DNA from: UBA11740 sp035635855
GTDB lineage: Bacteria; Acidobacteriota; Blastocatellia; Pyrinomonadales; Pyrinomonadaceae
Assembly (NCBI GenBank): GCA_035635855.1
Contig: DASQAF010000009.1
Coordinates: 744,001-808,000, forward strand
DNA length: 64,000 bases
Direction of reading: 5' to 3'
How positions within the stretch are numbered: position 1 is the first letter of the stretch; each line of letters opens with the position of its first letter. The position numbers and the translations under genes are program-made. Below, piece by piece: positions 8,990 to 17,734 of this stretch. The notes under the pieces are model-generated. The model had not been told where the DNA came from and made no database searches. It was given only the letters and a program-made list of their open reading frames with translations.

Positions 8990-9864
8990 AAGGCGGCTCG
9001 GCGCAAAGTGCCGTTCTCGTTTCTTCTGGCGACGAAAGTGTACAGTCTTCCCTGTTCCTTATAATGAATCTTTAGAACCGAGATACCAAGCCGGTAAACC
9101 AACGCCGATGGTAGAACTCTCTTCAGTATTCTGCCTGTTCTCGAGTTGAGCAGCATTGATTTCAAACTCGCAAATGAACCAGGAGCCAGATTGATAATGG
9201 AATCATACGGCCCCAGGTCATGCAGCAATCTGACCTGCTTCAATTGGAATGCGCTAAGGTAGTCACGATGCGTAAAAGCGTTTTCGCCGCCATACAATTG
9301 ATGATCCGGCTGCGCATCAAGGAAAGTCTGCAATCCTTGCTGATAGTCATCAACCACTGGCTCTCTTGCGGCGATGATCAGCCCGCCTCTCTTCGTGACT
9401 CTAACAGCCTCAGAAACCATCTGGCGCAAGTCCCGCGCATGGTGAAGTCCCTGCCTAATGTACACAAGGTCAAACTCTTCGTCTTCGCAAGGGAGGTTTT
9501 CACCATAGGCACTGATAATGTGAAGTTTCGCCAGTCCCTCTTTTTCCCGTATGTAGGCGATTGCTGAACTGCCTACGCTGGGAGATGGATCGGGCTCGAT
9601 AGCCACTACTTCGAATCCGGATTTGGCAAAGGCGTAGGCGGCGATGCCGTTCCCCGCCGGCATATCAAGTACCTTAGTGGCGCCGGGCGAAAGCTCGCTT
9701 ATCAGCCTAAGGACCTCTACGAATTCAGTGCTGGCATAAAACCTGTGACAGTTGTCTGCGAGGTCCGACGTCAAATATGAATCATAAATGAGCTTTTGAT
9801 ATTGCGGATCGTTCCGCAGCATCTCGACCGCCTGCTCCCAAGTGTATCCGAACTCTTTAGTCAC
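8986..9864 (-). CDS. Class I SAM-dependent methyltransferase (Methyltransf_11 type)
   Basis: A 292-residue protein with a small helical N-terminal segment (YTWEQAVEMLRNDP, 8-20) and a clear methyltransferase core: motif I KVLDMPAGNGIAA (64-76), acidic VVAIEPDPSP, motif IV FDLVYIRQGLHHA and the post-motif RVTKRGGLIIAAREP. The start is GTG; the W/AV/LR motif just after it supports a full-length N-terminus, although no strong ribosome site is seen. It ends in a 4-bp overlap with the following aminotransferase gene. Substrate unknown; sugar N- or O-methylation is inferred from the cluster. Confidence 0.75.
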   Translation of the reverse strand: MTKEFGYTWEQAVEMLRNDPQYQKLIYDSYLTSDLADNCHRFYASTEFVEVLRLISELSPGATKVLDMPAGNGIAAYAFAKSGFEVVAIEPDPSPSVGSSAIAYIREKEGLAKLHIISAYGENLPCEDEEFDLVYIRQGLHHARDLRQMVSEAVRVTKRGGLIIAAREPVVDDYQQGLQTFLDAQPDHQLYGGENAFTHRDYLSAFQLKQVRLLHDLGPYDSIINLAPGSFASLKSMLLNSRTGRILKRVLPSALVYRLGISVLKIHYKEQGRLYTFVARRNENGTLRRAAL

Positions 9865-9931
9865 CTTATTCCGTATGGCTTTTGAGCTTCCTGATCCGAG
9901 CTATGAATAATTTCATGTCGCTTGAGACTGT

Positions 9932-10708
9932 TTAGATAAAGTAGTAGTTCCCGATCACGTAATTGTACCCGCTGGCGGCCTGCTCCTCGGTCGGTAGATC
10001 TCGCGCGCGGCGATATCCGACTTCCAGGTACTCCGGTCGAAACGGCATGCCATAGCAGAGATAATCGAAGAAGTGTTCCTGGAGTGTGAAGCCTGCCTCG
10101 GTAAAAGAAGAAACAAACTTTTTATGACCCAGTCGCGCATTGTCATCGATGAAACTCTCGGCGTGATGAGCCGCGATGCTAACGATCACTGGAATTGATT
10201 TGGAGCCGATTACCTCGCGCAGCTTGGCTGCGGCTTGATATGGTTTTTGCCAACCGTCAGTTGAGCCCGCATTGCCATACCGCGTGTCGTTCAAGCAGTG
10301 GATAGAGGCCTGAGAGATAACGCAATCTATTTGTAGCGGTGGCAGGCCGAAGAAGTCTTTGCGCAACAGAATCAGCTCGGCAAGAGATTGCTGGGGAGAT
10401 ACTGGGACGACGGTTTGAATCATGGTGTTGTGATATATGGTTCCAAACAGCGCCAGATAGTCGGCTAGGTGCGCCATTTTGTTTCCCAGACTCAGAAGAC
10501 GCATTTCGCCGAGAGGCCCGCGCTGCCTGAGCACTTCAAGCGCAAACAGACTGGTGTTGCCATAAAAGTCCACGTACTCCAGGTCAGGACGGTCCGGCCC
10601 CGGATTCGCTGTGCCCGATATGGCCGGCAGGTTCCTTCGACCAAAACTAAGCCGCGCTAGATCCCAGAGTGCAGGTGGAGTAATTGACCTAACGATCTTC
10701 TTAATCAT
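9932..10708 (-). CDS. Unrecognised protein of polysaccharide clusters, DUF268-like
   Basis: 258 residues, function not recognised. The segments MRLLSLGNKMAHLADYLALFG and DCVISQASIHCLNDTRYG followed by IPVIVSI suggest an alpha/beta fold laid out like a methyltransferase without a clear SAM loop; this resembles the DUF268 group found in glycan loci, but I cannot confirm it. No signal peptide is obvious, although the N-terminus MIKKIVRSITPPALWDLARL is basic and amphipathic. Its ATG directly abuts the stop of the acetyltransferase gene (TAAATG), so the two are co-translated. A role in trimming or modifying the same sugar as the acetyltransferase is only positional inference. Confidence 0.6.
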   Translation of the reverse strand: MIKKIVRSITPPALWDLARLSFGRRNLPAISGTANPGPDRPDLEYVDFYGNTSLFALEVLRQRGPLGEMRLLSLGNKMAHLADYLALFGTIYHNTMIQTVVPVSPQQSLAELILLRKDFFGLPPLQIDCVISQASIHCLNDTRYGNAGSTDGWQKPYQAAAKLREVIGSKSIPVIVSIAAHHAESFIDDNARLGHKKFVSSFTEAGFTLQEHFFDYLCYGMPFRPEYLEVGYRRARDLPTEEQAASGYNYVIGNYYFI

Positions 10709-11347
10709 TTAAGGGGTGTTTCCGGTTCGCCGCCCGAGAGGTGTTAGCTCTTTGATTAGTCGCGCCGGGTTGCCGCCCACGACTGTCCATGGTGCTACGT
10801 TGTGAGTAACTACGCTACCTGCTGCAACGACGGCTCCCTCTCCGATTGTCACCCCTCTAAGTATTATTGCGCGCGCTCCAATCCAACTCTTGCTTTTGAT
10901 CCTTACCGGAGCAATCGAAACGCCTTCCCAGGTAAATGCTCCCGCGACCCAATCGCGCAGCGCATGCTGGCGTTGTTCGAAATCAATTGAATGAGAGTTG
11001 TGGTCCATAATCAGCGCGTCAAAGGCAACCAGGACGTCATCCCCGATCTCGACCAACGAGGCAGCGGAAATCGCAGTTCCGCCCCCAATATGGGAGCGCG
11101 ACCCTATGCTCACACAAGCACCTTTTCGTTCCAGAGTGATGCTGCATTCTACATTACTTGAATCGCCGATGCTTACGCGGCAGTCATGAGGCTCGCGAAC
11201 AATCAGGCGTGCTCCGTCAAGAGGCGTCTGCTGCCCAATTTGAAATCGATCTCCGAGTAACTGGCGCCACTCAGAAATCGGATCGGGAGGTGGTACTAAT
11301 AGCTTCCTTAATCCAGTAGTGATTGAGCGATGTAATCTGGATAGCAA
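10709..11347 (-). CDS. Left-handed beta-helix (hexapeptide) acyltransferase
   Basis: A 212-residue trimeric hexapeptide-repeat acetyltransferase. Seen: several imperfect hexapeptide turns (VSIGDSSNVECSITLE, IGSRSHIGGGTAIS), a loop with MDHNSHSIDF carrying the likely catalytic His, then turns WIGARAIILRGVTIGEGAVVAAGSVVTHNV and the typical end VVGGNPARLI. This is the WbbJ/maltose-acetyltransferase layout. It would O- or N-acetylate a sugar using acetyl-CoA. The best start in frame is TTG at 11347, with no ATG or GTG early in the frame and no good ribosome site, so the exact N-terminus is uncertain. The following gene starts directly after its stop. Confidence 0.82.
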   Translation of the reverse strand: MLSRLHRSITTGLRKLLVPPPDPISEWRQLLGDRFQIGQQTPLDGARLIVREPHDCRVSIGDSSNVECSITLERKGACVSIGSRSHIGGGTAISAASLVEIGDDVLVAFDALIMDHNSHSIDFEQRQHALRDWVAGAFTWEGVSIAPVRIKSKSWIGARAIILRGVTIGEGAVVAAGSVVTHNVAPWTVVGGNPARLIKELTPLGRRTGNTP

Positions 11348-11498
11348 TGATGTAATCTCAACTCAAAAGCCAGAGGAAATTGTGATGCGAGGCATTAATT
11401 CAATCGCAACATCGCAAGTTTGATACTTGATAATATCATCGTTCCCGAATTGCCCGAGAACCTGGCAAGCGCAAGTCGGCGATCGATCAAACCATCAG

Positions 11499-12743
11499 TC
11501 AGGTTATCGCCTCCCGAATCAGCTCGTCCAATTGCGCAGAGCGACGTTTAAAAGTATGGCAGGACAAAGTGCGTTGCTGTCCGGCTTGGGCGATTGCCTG
11601 CCTCTCGCTTTCATGCGCGAGTAAATAATTGATCTTTTCACTGCACTCTTCAGCACACTTGTAGGTAACTACCTCTGAGTCCGGCTCAAACATTTCGCTT
11701 AGGTTGCGTTTCCAATCAGTAATTAAACAGGCTCCCATCCCGGTGGCTTCATACAAACGCGAGTTACCTGCGTAATCTTCAGCGCAGTCGATATGATTAT
11801 TGAGAGTCAACCTGGATCTCGCCAAAATGCGGAAATTCGCCAGCCCGAAGACTGGCTCGTGAAGCTTGGCCGCATAGCCTTTCTCTTTCCATGCGCCGGA
11901 GGGATCCGACGTCCGAGAGTTTCTCGTCATCGCTGCCTTGAGCCCGCCGCCAGAGCTCTTGATAAAGCCGGAATCAAGGCCGGCATCCTTTAAAGTCTTT
12001 TTCGCCCGGCTGGCAAGTTTGAGAAGCACTCGCTTACTGCGCGAGCCTGACTCAGGCTGGCTGATCGAGGTCCAAACCTGCAGTGAAGTAGACTCCAGCA
12101 ATTTCTCGATCAGCGCGTAGCGTTGCATATGGAAGCCATCCTGCATGACAAGATTACCTACGAACGTAAGGTCCAAGTCTCTGGTCACGTGTCCTACCGC
12201 ATCCAGGATAGCGGGCTCAAACGCATGAGGTAATAGGGCAGCATTAGCTCCAGCCTGACGCATATATTCCACAAAGTGAGGAGCGCACGTTAGCAGCACA
12301 TCAACATCCTTCAAGCTTCCATAATCTTCAGTGGGCGCGCCCCTATATCCAATAATGAGAGGTCGTTTGGCACAAACCTCTCGCAATTGCTTACGGAAGT
12401 CTGAGTCAAACCGATAAAGGTCTTCAAGAAACAGCACATCCGGCTGAAAGGCCCTAACTTGAGCAAATAATATCTGCTTAAACCAGTTGCGCTGATCGTA
12501 TCTGACGCCATGTTCTTCTGCCCAGGCCTTTTGCAGGGCCTCAAAAGAGGTAAATACCTCCTGCGCTTCGTTGCCCAGAGCCTTGAGATGCCTGGGGTAA
12601 TAATCGGCCCACCCAAAGTGGGTTCCGACGTATCTATCGTACAGCTCTTCATACGGTAACTGTGTGGCGTCTGGATGATCGGAGAGGAACCGCTGGAGAT
12701 ATTCGGGATAGATTGTCGTCAGCTTCTGAAACCGATAACTCAT
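11499..12743 (-). CDS. CgeB-like glycosyltransferase (Glyco_trans_1_2 C-terminal domain)
   Basis: A 414-residue GT-B protein. The N-terminal half has VRAFQPDVLFLEDLYRFD and DVLLTCAPHFVEYMRQAGANA, a layout I know from CgeB/DUF3880-type glycosyltransferases that read a partner strand before the donor domain. The C-terminal half has DLTFVGNLVMQDGFH, then LTLNNHIDCAEDYAGNSRLYEATGMGACLITDWKRN, the usual donor-site region, and DEL-I at the end. The start ATG is clear. The 151-bp gap after it (towards the acetyltransferase) is AT-richer and contains no gene I can support. Donor and acceptor unknown. Confidence 0.78.
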   Translation of the reverse strand: MSYRFQKLTTIYPEYLQRFLSDHPDATQLPYEELYDRYVGTHFGWADYYPRHLKALGNEAQEVFTSFEALQKAWAEEHGVRYDQRNWFKQILFAQVRAFQPDVLFLEDLYRFDSDFRKQLREVCAKRPLIIGYRGAPTEDYGSLKDVDVLLTCAPHFVEYMRQAGANAALLPHAFEPAILDAVGHVTRDLDLTFVGNLVMQDGFHMQRYALIEKLLESTSLQVWTSISQPESGSRSKRVLLKLASRAKKTLKDAGLDSGFIKSSGGGLKAAMTRNSRTSDPSGAWKEKGYAAKLHEPVFGLANFRILARSRLTLNNHIDCAEDYAGNSRLYEATGMGACLITDWKRNLSEMFEPDSEVVTYKCAEECSEKINYLLAHESERQAIAQAGQQRTLSCHTFKRRSAQLDELIREAIT

Positions 12744-12793
12744 TAAGAATCACGCGACCGAGAGGTCATTATGATCAACACCGGATTGAATGG

Positions 12794-13999
12794 TCAAATG
12801 CCTGTATCCGAGAACCCACTGGGATCCTTTTGTGCGACGATCAGATTCCAACCAAACCGGTCCTTTACCTTTGGTTTCAAGACTTCGTCCAACTCGTTCA
12901 CGCCTTCCATTAGCCAGCTCGGGGCGACTGACTCTTCAAGGGCTATGGCATTGAAATTCATTCCCAGAACATAGGCCAGCATGTCCAACACGGGGCGGAC
13001 ATACATGATCAGTGGCAAACCCAGCAAGCCGTTCCAGCAATCATTAACCAGAAAACCGATTGCCATGTCATGCTCGATAATCCTGAAACCGTTCGCTCGA
13101 AAAAAATCTTCCCATTCACGCGGTGACTTGAATTGAAGGTGAGGCACACCGGGCGCCGGGGTGATGCCTCGTTTCCTCAGTTTTCGCAAGCTGTGTTTGA
13201 AATATCTCTCAAACAGACTTCGTCTGTTCGGGACTATTGTAAACAGATAGCCACGCTCGAGTAGTAGCTCACGAAAGGCACGCACGTAACTCCCCGGGTC
13301 TTCCAAATGCTCGATAACATCGAAAGCGATTACCAGGTGCACCGAGCCCCCCTCGGTAGATGTTAAGAGATTGGTGAGGGATCCCGTGAGTAGCTTTGGC
13401 GAAGATTTTATTGTGGTCCAATCATAAGAATCGTAATAGCGCCCTAGTGTCGTCTCGTCCAGATCGAACGAAATGACGCGAAAGCCCTGCTTTGCGAGTT
13501 CGTAGGAATCGCGAAGCGAGCCGGTTCCAAAGTCGAGGGCAACAGGTTCGGCAAACTCCTTCCGCAACGTTTCCAGCCTGTTGACGAATAACGACCAGCG
13601 ATAACGAACGCCTCGCGTATTGCAGCCAAATAATTTCGAAACGTCTTTGCGCCGGTCGAAGATTAGGCGTGCATCGCTGGTCTGGGTTGCCGTGACTGAA
13701 GCATTGTCGGTTCGAAAACGCGGCGCGCCTGGAGAGGATCTGGTTTCAACTATCGTGCCGGTTCCGACTAATCTCAAGATCCAGGCCAGCACAATGAAAG
13801 GCACGAACAGAAAAAACAGTGCGACCCATGCCAGCCAGACTCCGACCAACACCAGAACAGCCCAACCCAGCCGCAACAGAAAACCGGCCAATTTTCCGGG
13901 ACTGCGAATGATCCTGTTGGTAATAGCGGGTTGGGGTGTCATCCGAGGCGGTGGTTTTCGAGACTCTGCATTCACGACCCGGTTTTCACGCTTCAGCAT
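12794..13999 (-). CDS. Membrane-anchored class I SAM methyltransferase
   Basis: 401 residues. Residues 38-80 form a long hydrophobic hairpin (two membrane segments, FLLRLGWAVLVLVGVWLAW and a second through LVGTG) behind a basic N-terminus, then a methyltransferase core follows: motif I ALDFGTGSLRDS (154-165), acidic VISFDLDE, motif IV LVIAFDVIEHLEDPGSYV and post-motif LERGYLFTIVPN. So the enzyme probably works at the inner face of the inner membrane, where lipid-linked glycan is available. The ATG overlaps the upstream aminotransferase gene by 14 bp; GGAG lies only three bases before it, so an internal start (ATG at 13942) is possible but would keep the membrane segment. Acceptor unknown. Confidence 0.75.
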   Translation of the reverse strand: MLKRENRVVNAESRKPPPRMTPQPAITNRIIRSPGKLAGFLLRLGWAVLVLVGVWLAWVALFFLFVPFIVLAWILRLVGTGTIVETRSSPGAPRFRTDNASVTATQTSDARLIFDRRKDVSKLFGCNTRGVRYRWSLFVNRLETLRKEFAEPVALDFGTGSLRDSYELAKQGFRVISFDLDETTLGRYYDSYDWTTIKSSPKLLTGSLTNLLTSTEGGSVHLVIAFDVIEHLEDPGSYVRAFRELLLERGYLFTIVPNRRSLFERYFKHSLRKLRKRGITPAPGVPHLQFKSPREWEDFFRANGFRIIEHDMAIGFLVNDCWNGLLGLPLIMYVRPVLDMLAYVLGMNFNAIALEESVAPSWLMEGVNELDEVLKPKVKDRFGWNLIVAQKDPSGFSDTGI

Positions 14000-15089
14000 A
14001 GACTCCGGCCAGCGCGCTGCAAACAGAATCGATGTGCTCCTCCGTCAGCTCAGGATACATCGGCAGGCTCACTACATCTTTCGAGACCTTTTCAGTTATT
14101 GGCAGCGTGCCACGGCGTATTGCCATGTGTTCGTATGCTGGTTGAAAGTGTAATGGCACCGGATAGTGAACGCCCGTGGCGACGCCCTTGCTTTTCAGAT
14201 GGGCCTGTAACCGGTCGCGCTCGCCCGCGCGAACTACGAAAAGGTGCCACACCGGCTGAGCACTCTCATGAACGACCGGCAAAATGAGATCCGGGAGGGT
14301 GAGCTGTTCCATATAGTAGTCGGAGAGTCGACGGCGGCTTTCGTTCCAAACATCAAGGTGACGCAACTTCACGCGCAGGATTGCTGCTTGCAAGCTGTCC
14401 AGACGGCTGTTGACGCCTTCCATCTTGTGCGTGTATTTCTCCAGCCGGCCGTGGTTGGCCAACATCCTGATCCGCTCGATCAGCTCTTCGTCCTGACTGA
14501 CAACGGCTCCGGCATCGCCATAAGCGCCGAGGTTCTTTCCCGGATAAAAACTGAAACAGGCTGCGTCACCGATTGAACCCACACGCCGCCCGCGCCATCT
14601 GGCGCCGTGGGCCTGGGCCGCGTCTTCAATCACTTTCAGTCCGTGCCGTTCGGCGATCTCCATGATCGCGTTAAGGTCGCACGGCTGGCCATAAAGATGC
14701 ACCGGCACAATTGCCTTCGTGCGCGGCGTAATAGCCTGTTCCAGTAAAGCCGGGTCCATCAACATCGTGTCTTCTTTGATGTCCACGAACACGGGCCTGG
14801 CGCCGGTCATGGAAATCGCTTCCGACGTGGCAATGAAGGTGTGCGCCACGGTGATCACCTCGTCGCCCGTACCTATTCCCATGGCCTTAAGAGTGAGAAA
14901 AAGCGCGTCGGTGCCGTTGCCCACGCCCACGCAGGCTTTGGCTTCGCAGTAAGCGGTGAACTCTGCCTCAAACTGTTTGACCTCTTTCCCGCCGACGAAC
15001 GCAGAACTGTCAATCACTCTTTGAATAGCGCTGTCGACCTCAGATTTTATTGAGTGGTACTGCGCGTTCAGGTCTACAAGCTGTATCAT
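13986..15089 (-). CDS. DegT/DnrJ/EryC1/StrS aminotransferase, WbpE/FdtB-like
   Basis: A 367-residue PLP aminotransferase. Seen: N-terminus VDLNAQYHSIKSEVD and FVGGKEVKQFE, TFIATSEAISMTGARPVFVD, HLYGQPCDLN (131-140), D156 in VIEDAAQAHGARW and PLP-Lys K185 in SFYPGKNLGAYGDAGA. The SFYPGKNLG form is typical of 3-aminotransferases such as WbpE/WlbC and FdtB/QdtB, so C3 amination of a 3-keto sugar is likely. The Gfo/Idh dehydrogenase at 17735 and the WlbB-like acetyltransferase at 33435 would fit a UDP-diaminouronate or 3-acetamido sugar route. AAGGAG lies 13 bases before the ATG. The gene ends in a 14-bp overlap with the membrane methyltransferase. Confidence 0.88.
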   Translation of the reverse strand: MIQLVDLNAQYHSIKSEVDSAIQRVIDSSAFVGGKEVKQFEAEFTAYCEAKACVGVGNGTDALFLTLKAMGIGTGDEVITVAHTFIATSEAISMTGARPVFVDIKEDTMLMDPALLEQAITPRTKAIVPVHLYGQPCDLNAIMEIAERHGLKVIEDAAQAHGARWRGRRVGSIGDAACFSFYPGKNLGAYGDAGAVVSQDEELIERIRMLANHGRLEKYTHKMEGVNSRLDSLQAAILRVKLRHLDVWNESRRRLSDYYMEQLTLPDLILPVVHESAQPVWHLFVVRAGERDRLQAHLKSKGVATGVHYPVPLHFQPAYEHMAIRRGTLPITEKVSKDVVSLPMYPELTEEHIDSVCSALAGVYAEA

Positions 15090-15131
15090 GCTCGATCTTT
15101 TTCTCCTTTTGCCGGTTAGGCCTTCTCGAAC

Positions 15132-15845
15132 TCAAAGATGGGTCAGCCAATCAACCATCTCATCCGGGGTCCGAAGCAGCACATCAGGCTTGGCTGCCAT
15201 TAATATGTTTTCGTCTCTAATCCCAAAGGAAACGCCCGCCGTCTGCCAGTTCAGCACTTTTCCTGCCTGGATATCCGTCTCTGTATCGCCGACGAACCAG
15301 CCACAGGTGGCGGCCGCATCGTAACGCTCACTTATCAAACGGGCCTTCGCCTCTCCTCTGTTCAACCTCTCATCGCTCACGTGTCCGGACACAACATCAT
15401 CAAAGACATCAAGCAAGTCAAGCGCCTCCAACTGCTCCAGGAGCAGATTGCTAAATGACCGAAGGCTCGCCGCAATCAGTACAAACTTTTGCCTCAGCGG
15501 ACGCAACGTATCAGCTACACCGGCCCACGGCGTATCAAGCCGCAGATACTCTTTGGATTCTATGCGCTCCTGGCGGAGTCGTTCGTAGCGATCTACAAAC
15601 TCGATATCTGTCATTCCAGAAGCGCTAAGAATTTCTTTCTCTCTCGTCCCTTTGCGTTTTAGATCCCAATAGTCACTCTTTGAAAGCACCGACAAGCCCG
15701 GCTTAATCTTCCGATCTGCCAGTTCGCTGACAAGGTCGCAATAGAGTTCATAGTAACGATCCGAGACATCAAGAACCGGGCCATCTAGATCTAAGCAGAG
15801 AACAGCCTCTTTACTTCTCAGCAGTGGACCAGTATCTGTCTTCAA
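15132..15845 (-). CDS. HAD-superfamily phosphatase
   Basis: 237 residues with the haloacid dehalogenase fold: nucleophile motif LCLDLDGPVLD (D19 and D21), a helical cap (about residues 30-110), motif II region VLIAASLRS, Lys K167 in GEAKARL and the acidic motif GDTETD (186-191). Such enzymes dephosphorylate sugar phosphates. The first start in frame is TTG, 12 bp after the preceding methyltransferase stop, and no ribosome site is clear, so the N-terminus is uncertain by a few residues. It lies between a DegT gene and a methyltransferase/ATP-grasp pair; I infer it acts on a pathway intermediate made by those neighbours, not on a general metabolite. Confidence 0.78.
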   Translation of the reverse strand: MKTDTGPLLRSKEAVLCLDLDGPVLDVSDRYYELYCDLVSELADRKIKPGLSVLSKSDYWDLKRKGTREKEILSASGMTDIEFVDRYERLRQERIESKEYLRLDTPWAGVADTLRPLRQKFVLIAASLRSFSNLLLEQLEALDLLDVFDDVVSGHVSDERLNRGEAKARLISERYDAAATCGWFVGDTETDIQAGKVLNWQTAGVSFGIRDENILMAAKPDVLLRTPDEMVDWLTHL

Positions 15846-15857
15846 GCTTCAGTTCAG

Positions 15858-16589
15858 CTACGCCGCGCTCACGCTGCTCTTGGCATATATCATGGAACCC
15901 AATCCGGGCAGATCTCGACTAACCTCAAAGAAGGCGTCAGCCAGCCGAGTGCCCAGTTGTTCCATCTGAGCATTCGAGAGTGGCTTGATGAAGAACGTGC
16001 CCATCTCTTCGATAATCGCGCCGCCTAGCTTAAGGTCCTCTCGCAAGCGTTCTTCGGTGTAAACGCGCCGATGCCCCTGCCGTATGTCCTCATCAGTGAA
16101 ATCATCAACCTTGCCGAGGAAACCGAGTGCCACTCCGACACGGCGATGAAGGGAGGAAGCATTTGGAACCATGACAAACAACGTGCCACCGGGAGCAATA
16201 AAACGCGCTGACCTCTTGATTATCTCAGCCGGATTACTGACATGTTCGAGAATGAATGAAAGAAGCACGAGGTCAAATCGCTCGGCTGTTTCAAATTCTT
16301 CAATCAGCGAGTGTATCAGTTCAATGTTCTTCACGTCGCTGAGACGAGCGCGCGCTCTTTCAATTAATTCTTTCGAGCCATCAACAGAAACAATACGCTC
16401 GAAAAATGGTGAGAGCGCCTCGGCCATAAAGACATCGGCGGAGCCTATATCCAGTACCGTTTTGCCTTTGCAAAGTTCCAGAATCTTGCTGACGCGATAT
16501 TTGTTCATATAACCATTGAAGCCATCCTTCATGCTGAAGTGTTTGGCTATATCTTCAAGTCGGTCTCGCTCTTCTTTGAATGCGCTCAT
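15858..16589 (-). CDS. Class I SAM-dependent methyltransferase (Methyltransf_23 type)
   Basis: 243 residues from the chosen ATG. Seen: helical lead with MNKYRVSKILELCKGK, motif I TVLDIGSADVFMAE (44-57), acidic IVSVDGSKELIERA, motif IV FDLVLLSFILEHVSNP and post-motif APGGTLFVMVPNA; a YTEERLRED helix follows. The frame opens further upstream at 16670, but that would overlap the ATP-grasp gene by 41 bp, and ATG at 16589 has GAAAGG six bases upstream, so I prefer it. It is the second of three consecutive genes (ATP-grasp, methyltransferase, HAD) that look like a functional unit. Acceptor unknown. Confidence 0.78.
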   Translation of the reverse strand: MSAFKEERDRLEDIAKHFSMKDGFNGYMNKYRVSKILELCKGKTVLDIGSADVFMAEALSPFFERIVSVDGSKELIERARARLSDVKNIELIHSLIEEFETAERFDLVLLSFILEHVSNPAEIIKRSARFIAPGGTLFVMVPNASSLHRRVGVALGFLGKVDDFTDEDIRQGHRRVYTEERLREDLKLGGAIIEEMGTFFIKPLSNAQMEQLGTRLADAFFEVSRDLPGLGSMIYAKSSVSAA

Positions 16590-16629
16590 AAAATACCTTT
16601 CAGAGTCAAAATAATAATGCGCACTCTTG

Positions 16630-17712
16630 TCACTCGTCCACCATGCCAATCTTTGCCCGGCGATCTGCAAGTTGCGTTGCTTTGCCTTCTATATTAGCCA
16701 TCGTGGTCAGCACAGGGAGCACATCCATGCCTCGCACCCAGGCGAGTCCCGGCTTGAGCGGATTGATCTTGATGCTGATATGGGGCACCTGGCCATCAAG
16801 TCCACACCGGACAAAAATGTAAGGCATGTTGAGTCCGGCGTTGGTGAAGAACTGGTGGGTCGTGAAAAATCTGCCGATATTGATTTCGGTCGGATTAGGG
16901 ACTCCCAACTTGTCATAAGTCAGATCCACACCAAAGACTCCGTTTGGTTCTCTGTCAATGGCCTTGATGGCGGCGATAGCGATTTCATCAACCACCGGAT
17001 CGCTGACCGTGACGCCGGTTCCGGTGATGCCGGTCACGCCACTCCGCGCGCGATTAGCAAACTCCCAGTAGAGTCGCTTGCGGCCTTGCGCGACCACGAG
17101 TTCTCCATCCTTCCAGATGGACTGCCAGGTGATAGTTTGTTCTTCGAGACACTCGGCCGCGGTGAATTTTCCCCAGCCTTTGTGAAACTCAACCCACAGA
17201 TTGGCTTCCTCCGGATCACTGGTCGGAAGCGCGCCTCTTCCTGCCGAACCGCTCGTGAATCTCAACCAAAGCCTGGGTCCGAATTTTTTGAAGGCCCTGG
17301 TCAAGTCTTCAGGGCTGTTCAATAGAATTGTCTCCGGAACTTTCAAACCGGCCTCTTTCCAGCGCCCGAAGGAGGTAAATTTATCTTCACAGGCGACAAT
17401 GGTTTCGTGTCTGGGCAGAAACGTCTTGCAAGATAGTTGATCCCGCAGCGCTGAGATCGCGATCATTTCCGCCGATATTTGAATGTGCATCAAGTCGGGC
17501 CGCGTCTCTCTTAAGATATCCAGGACTACCGGCAAATAAGCAGGATCCGAGACCTTTGGGACAAGATATGCTTCATCAGTTTCAGCACGTTGCAGCGTGT
17601 ATTTGTTTGTGTCAAATCCAATCAAGTGGAACCGCTCGGGCGCGGCCCGTAGTGATCTGGTGAATCCAATGGCTGGACTTCCTCCAGCTCCCGTAACCAG
17701 AATTCTCTTCAT
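16630..17712 (-). CDS. ATP-grasp ligase (carbamoyl-phosphate-synthase-like)
   Basis: A 360-residue ATP-grasp protein. The N-terminal Rossmann-like part starts RILVTGAGGSPAIGFTRSL, and residues about 105-300 carry the ATP-grasp elements: CEDKFTSFGRWKEAGLKVPET, the flexible loop LRFTSGSAGRGAL, AAECLEEQTITWQSIWKDG and the metal site VFGVDLTYD plus PTEINIGRF. Enzymes of this group couple ATP hydrolysis to a carboxylate-amine or similar bond. In a glycan cluster the likely job is to attach an amino acid or carboxylic acid to an amino sugar, but that is inference. It sits 22 bp after the Gfo/Idh gene and 40 bp before the next start. Confidence 0.8.
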   Translation of the reverse strand: MKRILVTGAGGSPAIGFTRSLRAAPERFHLIGFDTNKYTLQRAETDEAYLVPKVSDPAYLPVVLDILRETRPDLMHIQISAEMIAISALRDQLSCKTFLPRHETIVACEDKFTSFGRWKEAGLKVPETILLNSPEDLTRAFKKFGPRLWLRFTSGSAGRGALPTSDPEEANLWVEFHKGWGKFTAAECLEEQTITWQSIWKDGELVVAQGRKRLYWEFANRARSGVTGITGTGVTVSDPVVDEIAIAAIKAIDREPNGVFGVDLTYDKLGVPNPTEINIGRFFTTHQFFTNAGLNMPYIFVRCGLDGQVPHISIKINPLKPGLAWVRGMDVLPVLTTMANIEGKATQLADRRAKIGMVDE

Positions 17713-17734
17713 CTAATTATTAGTTTCCTTAACT

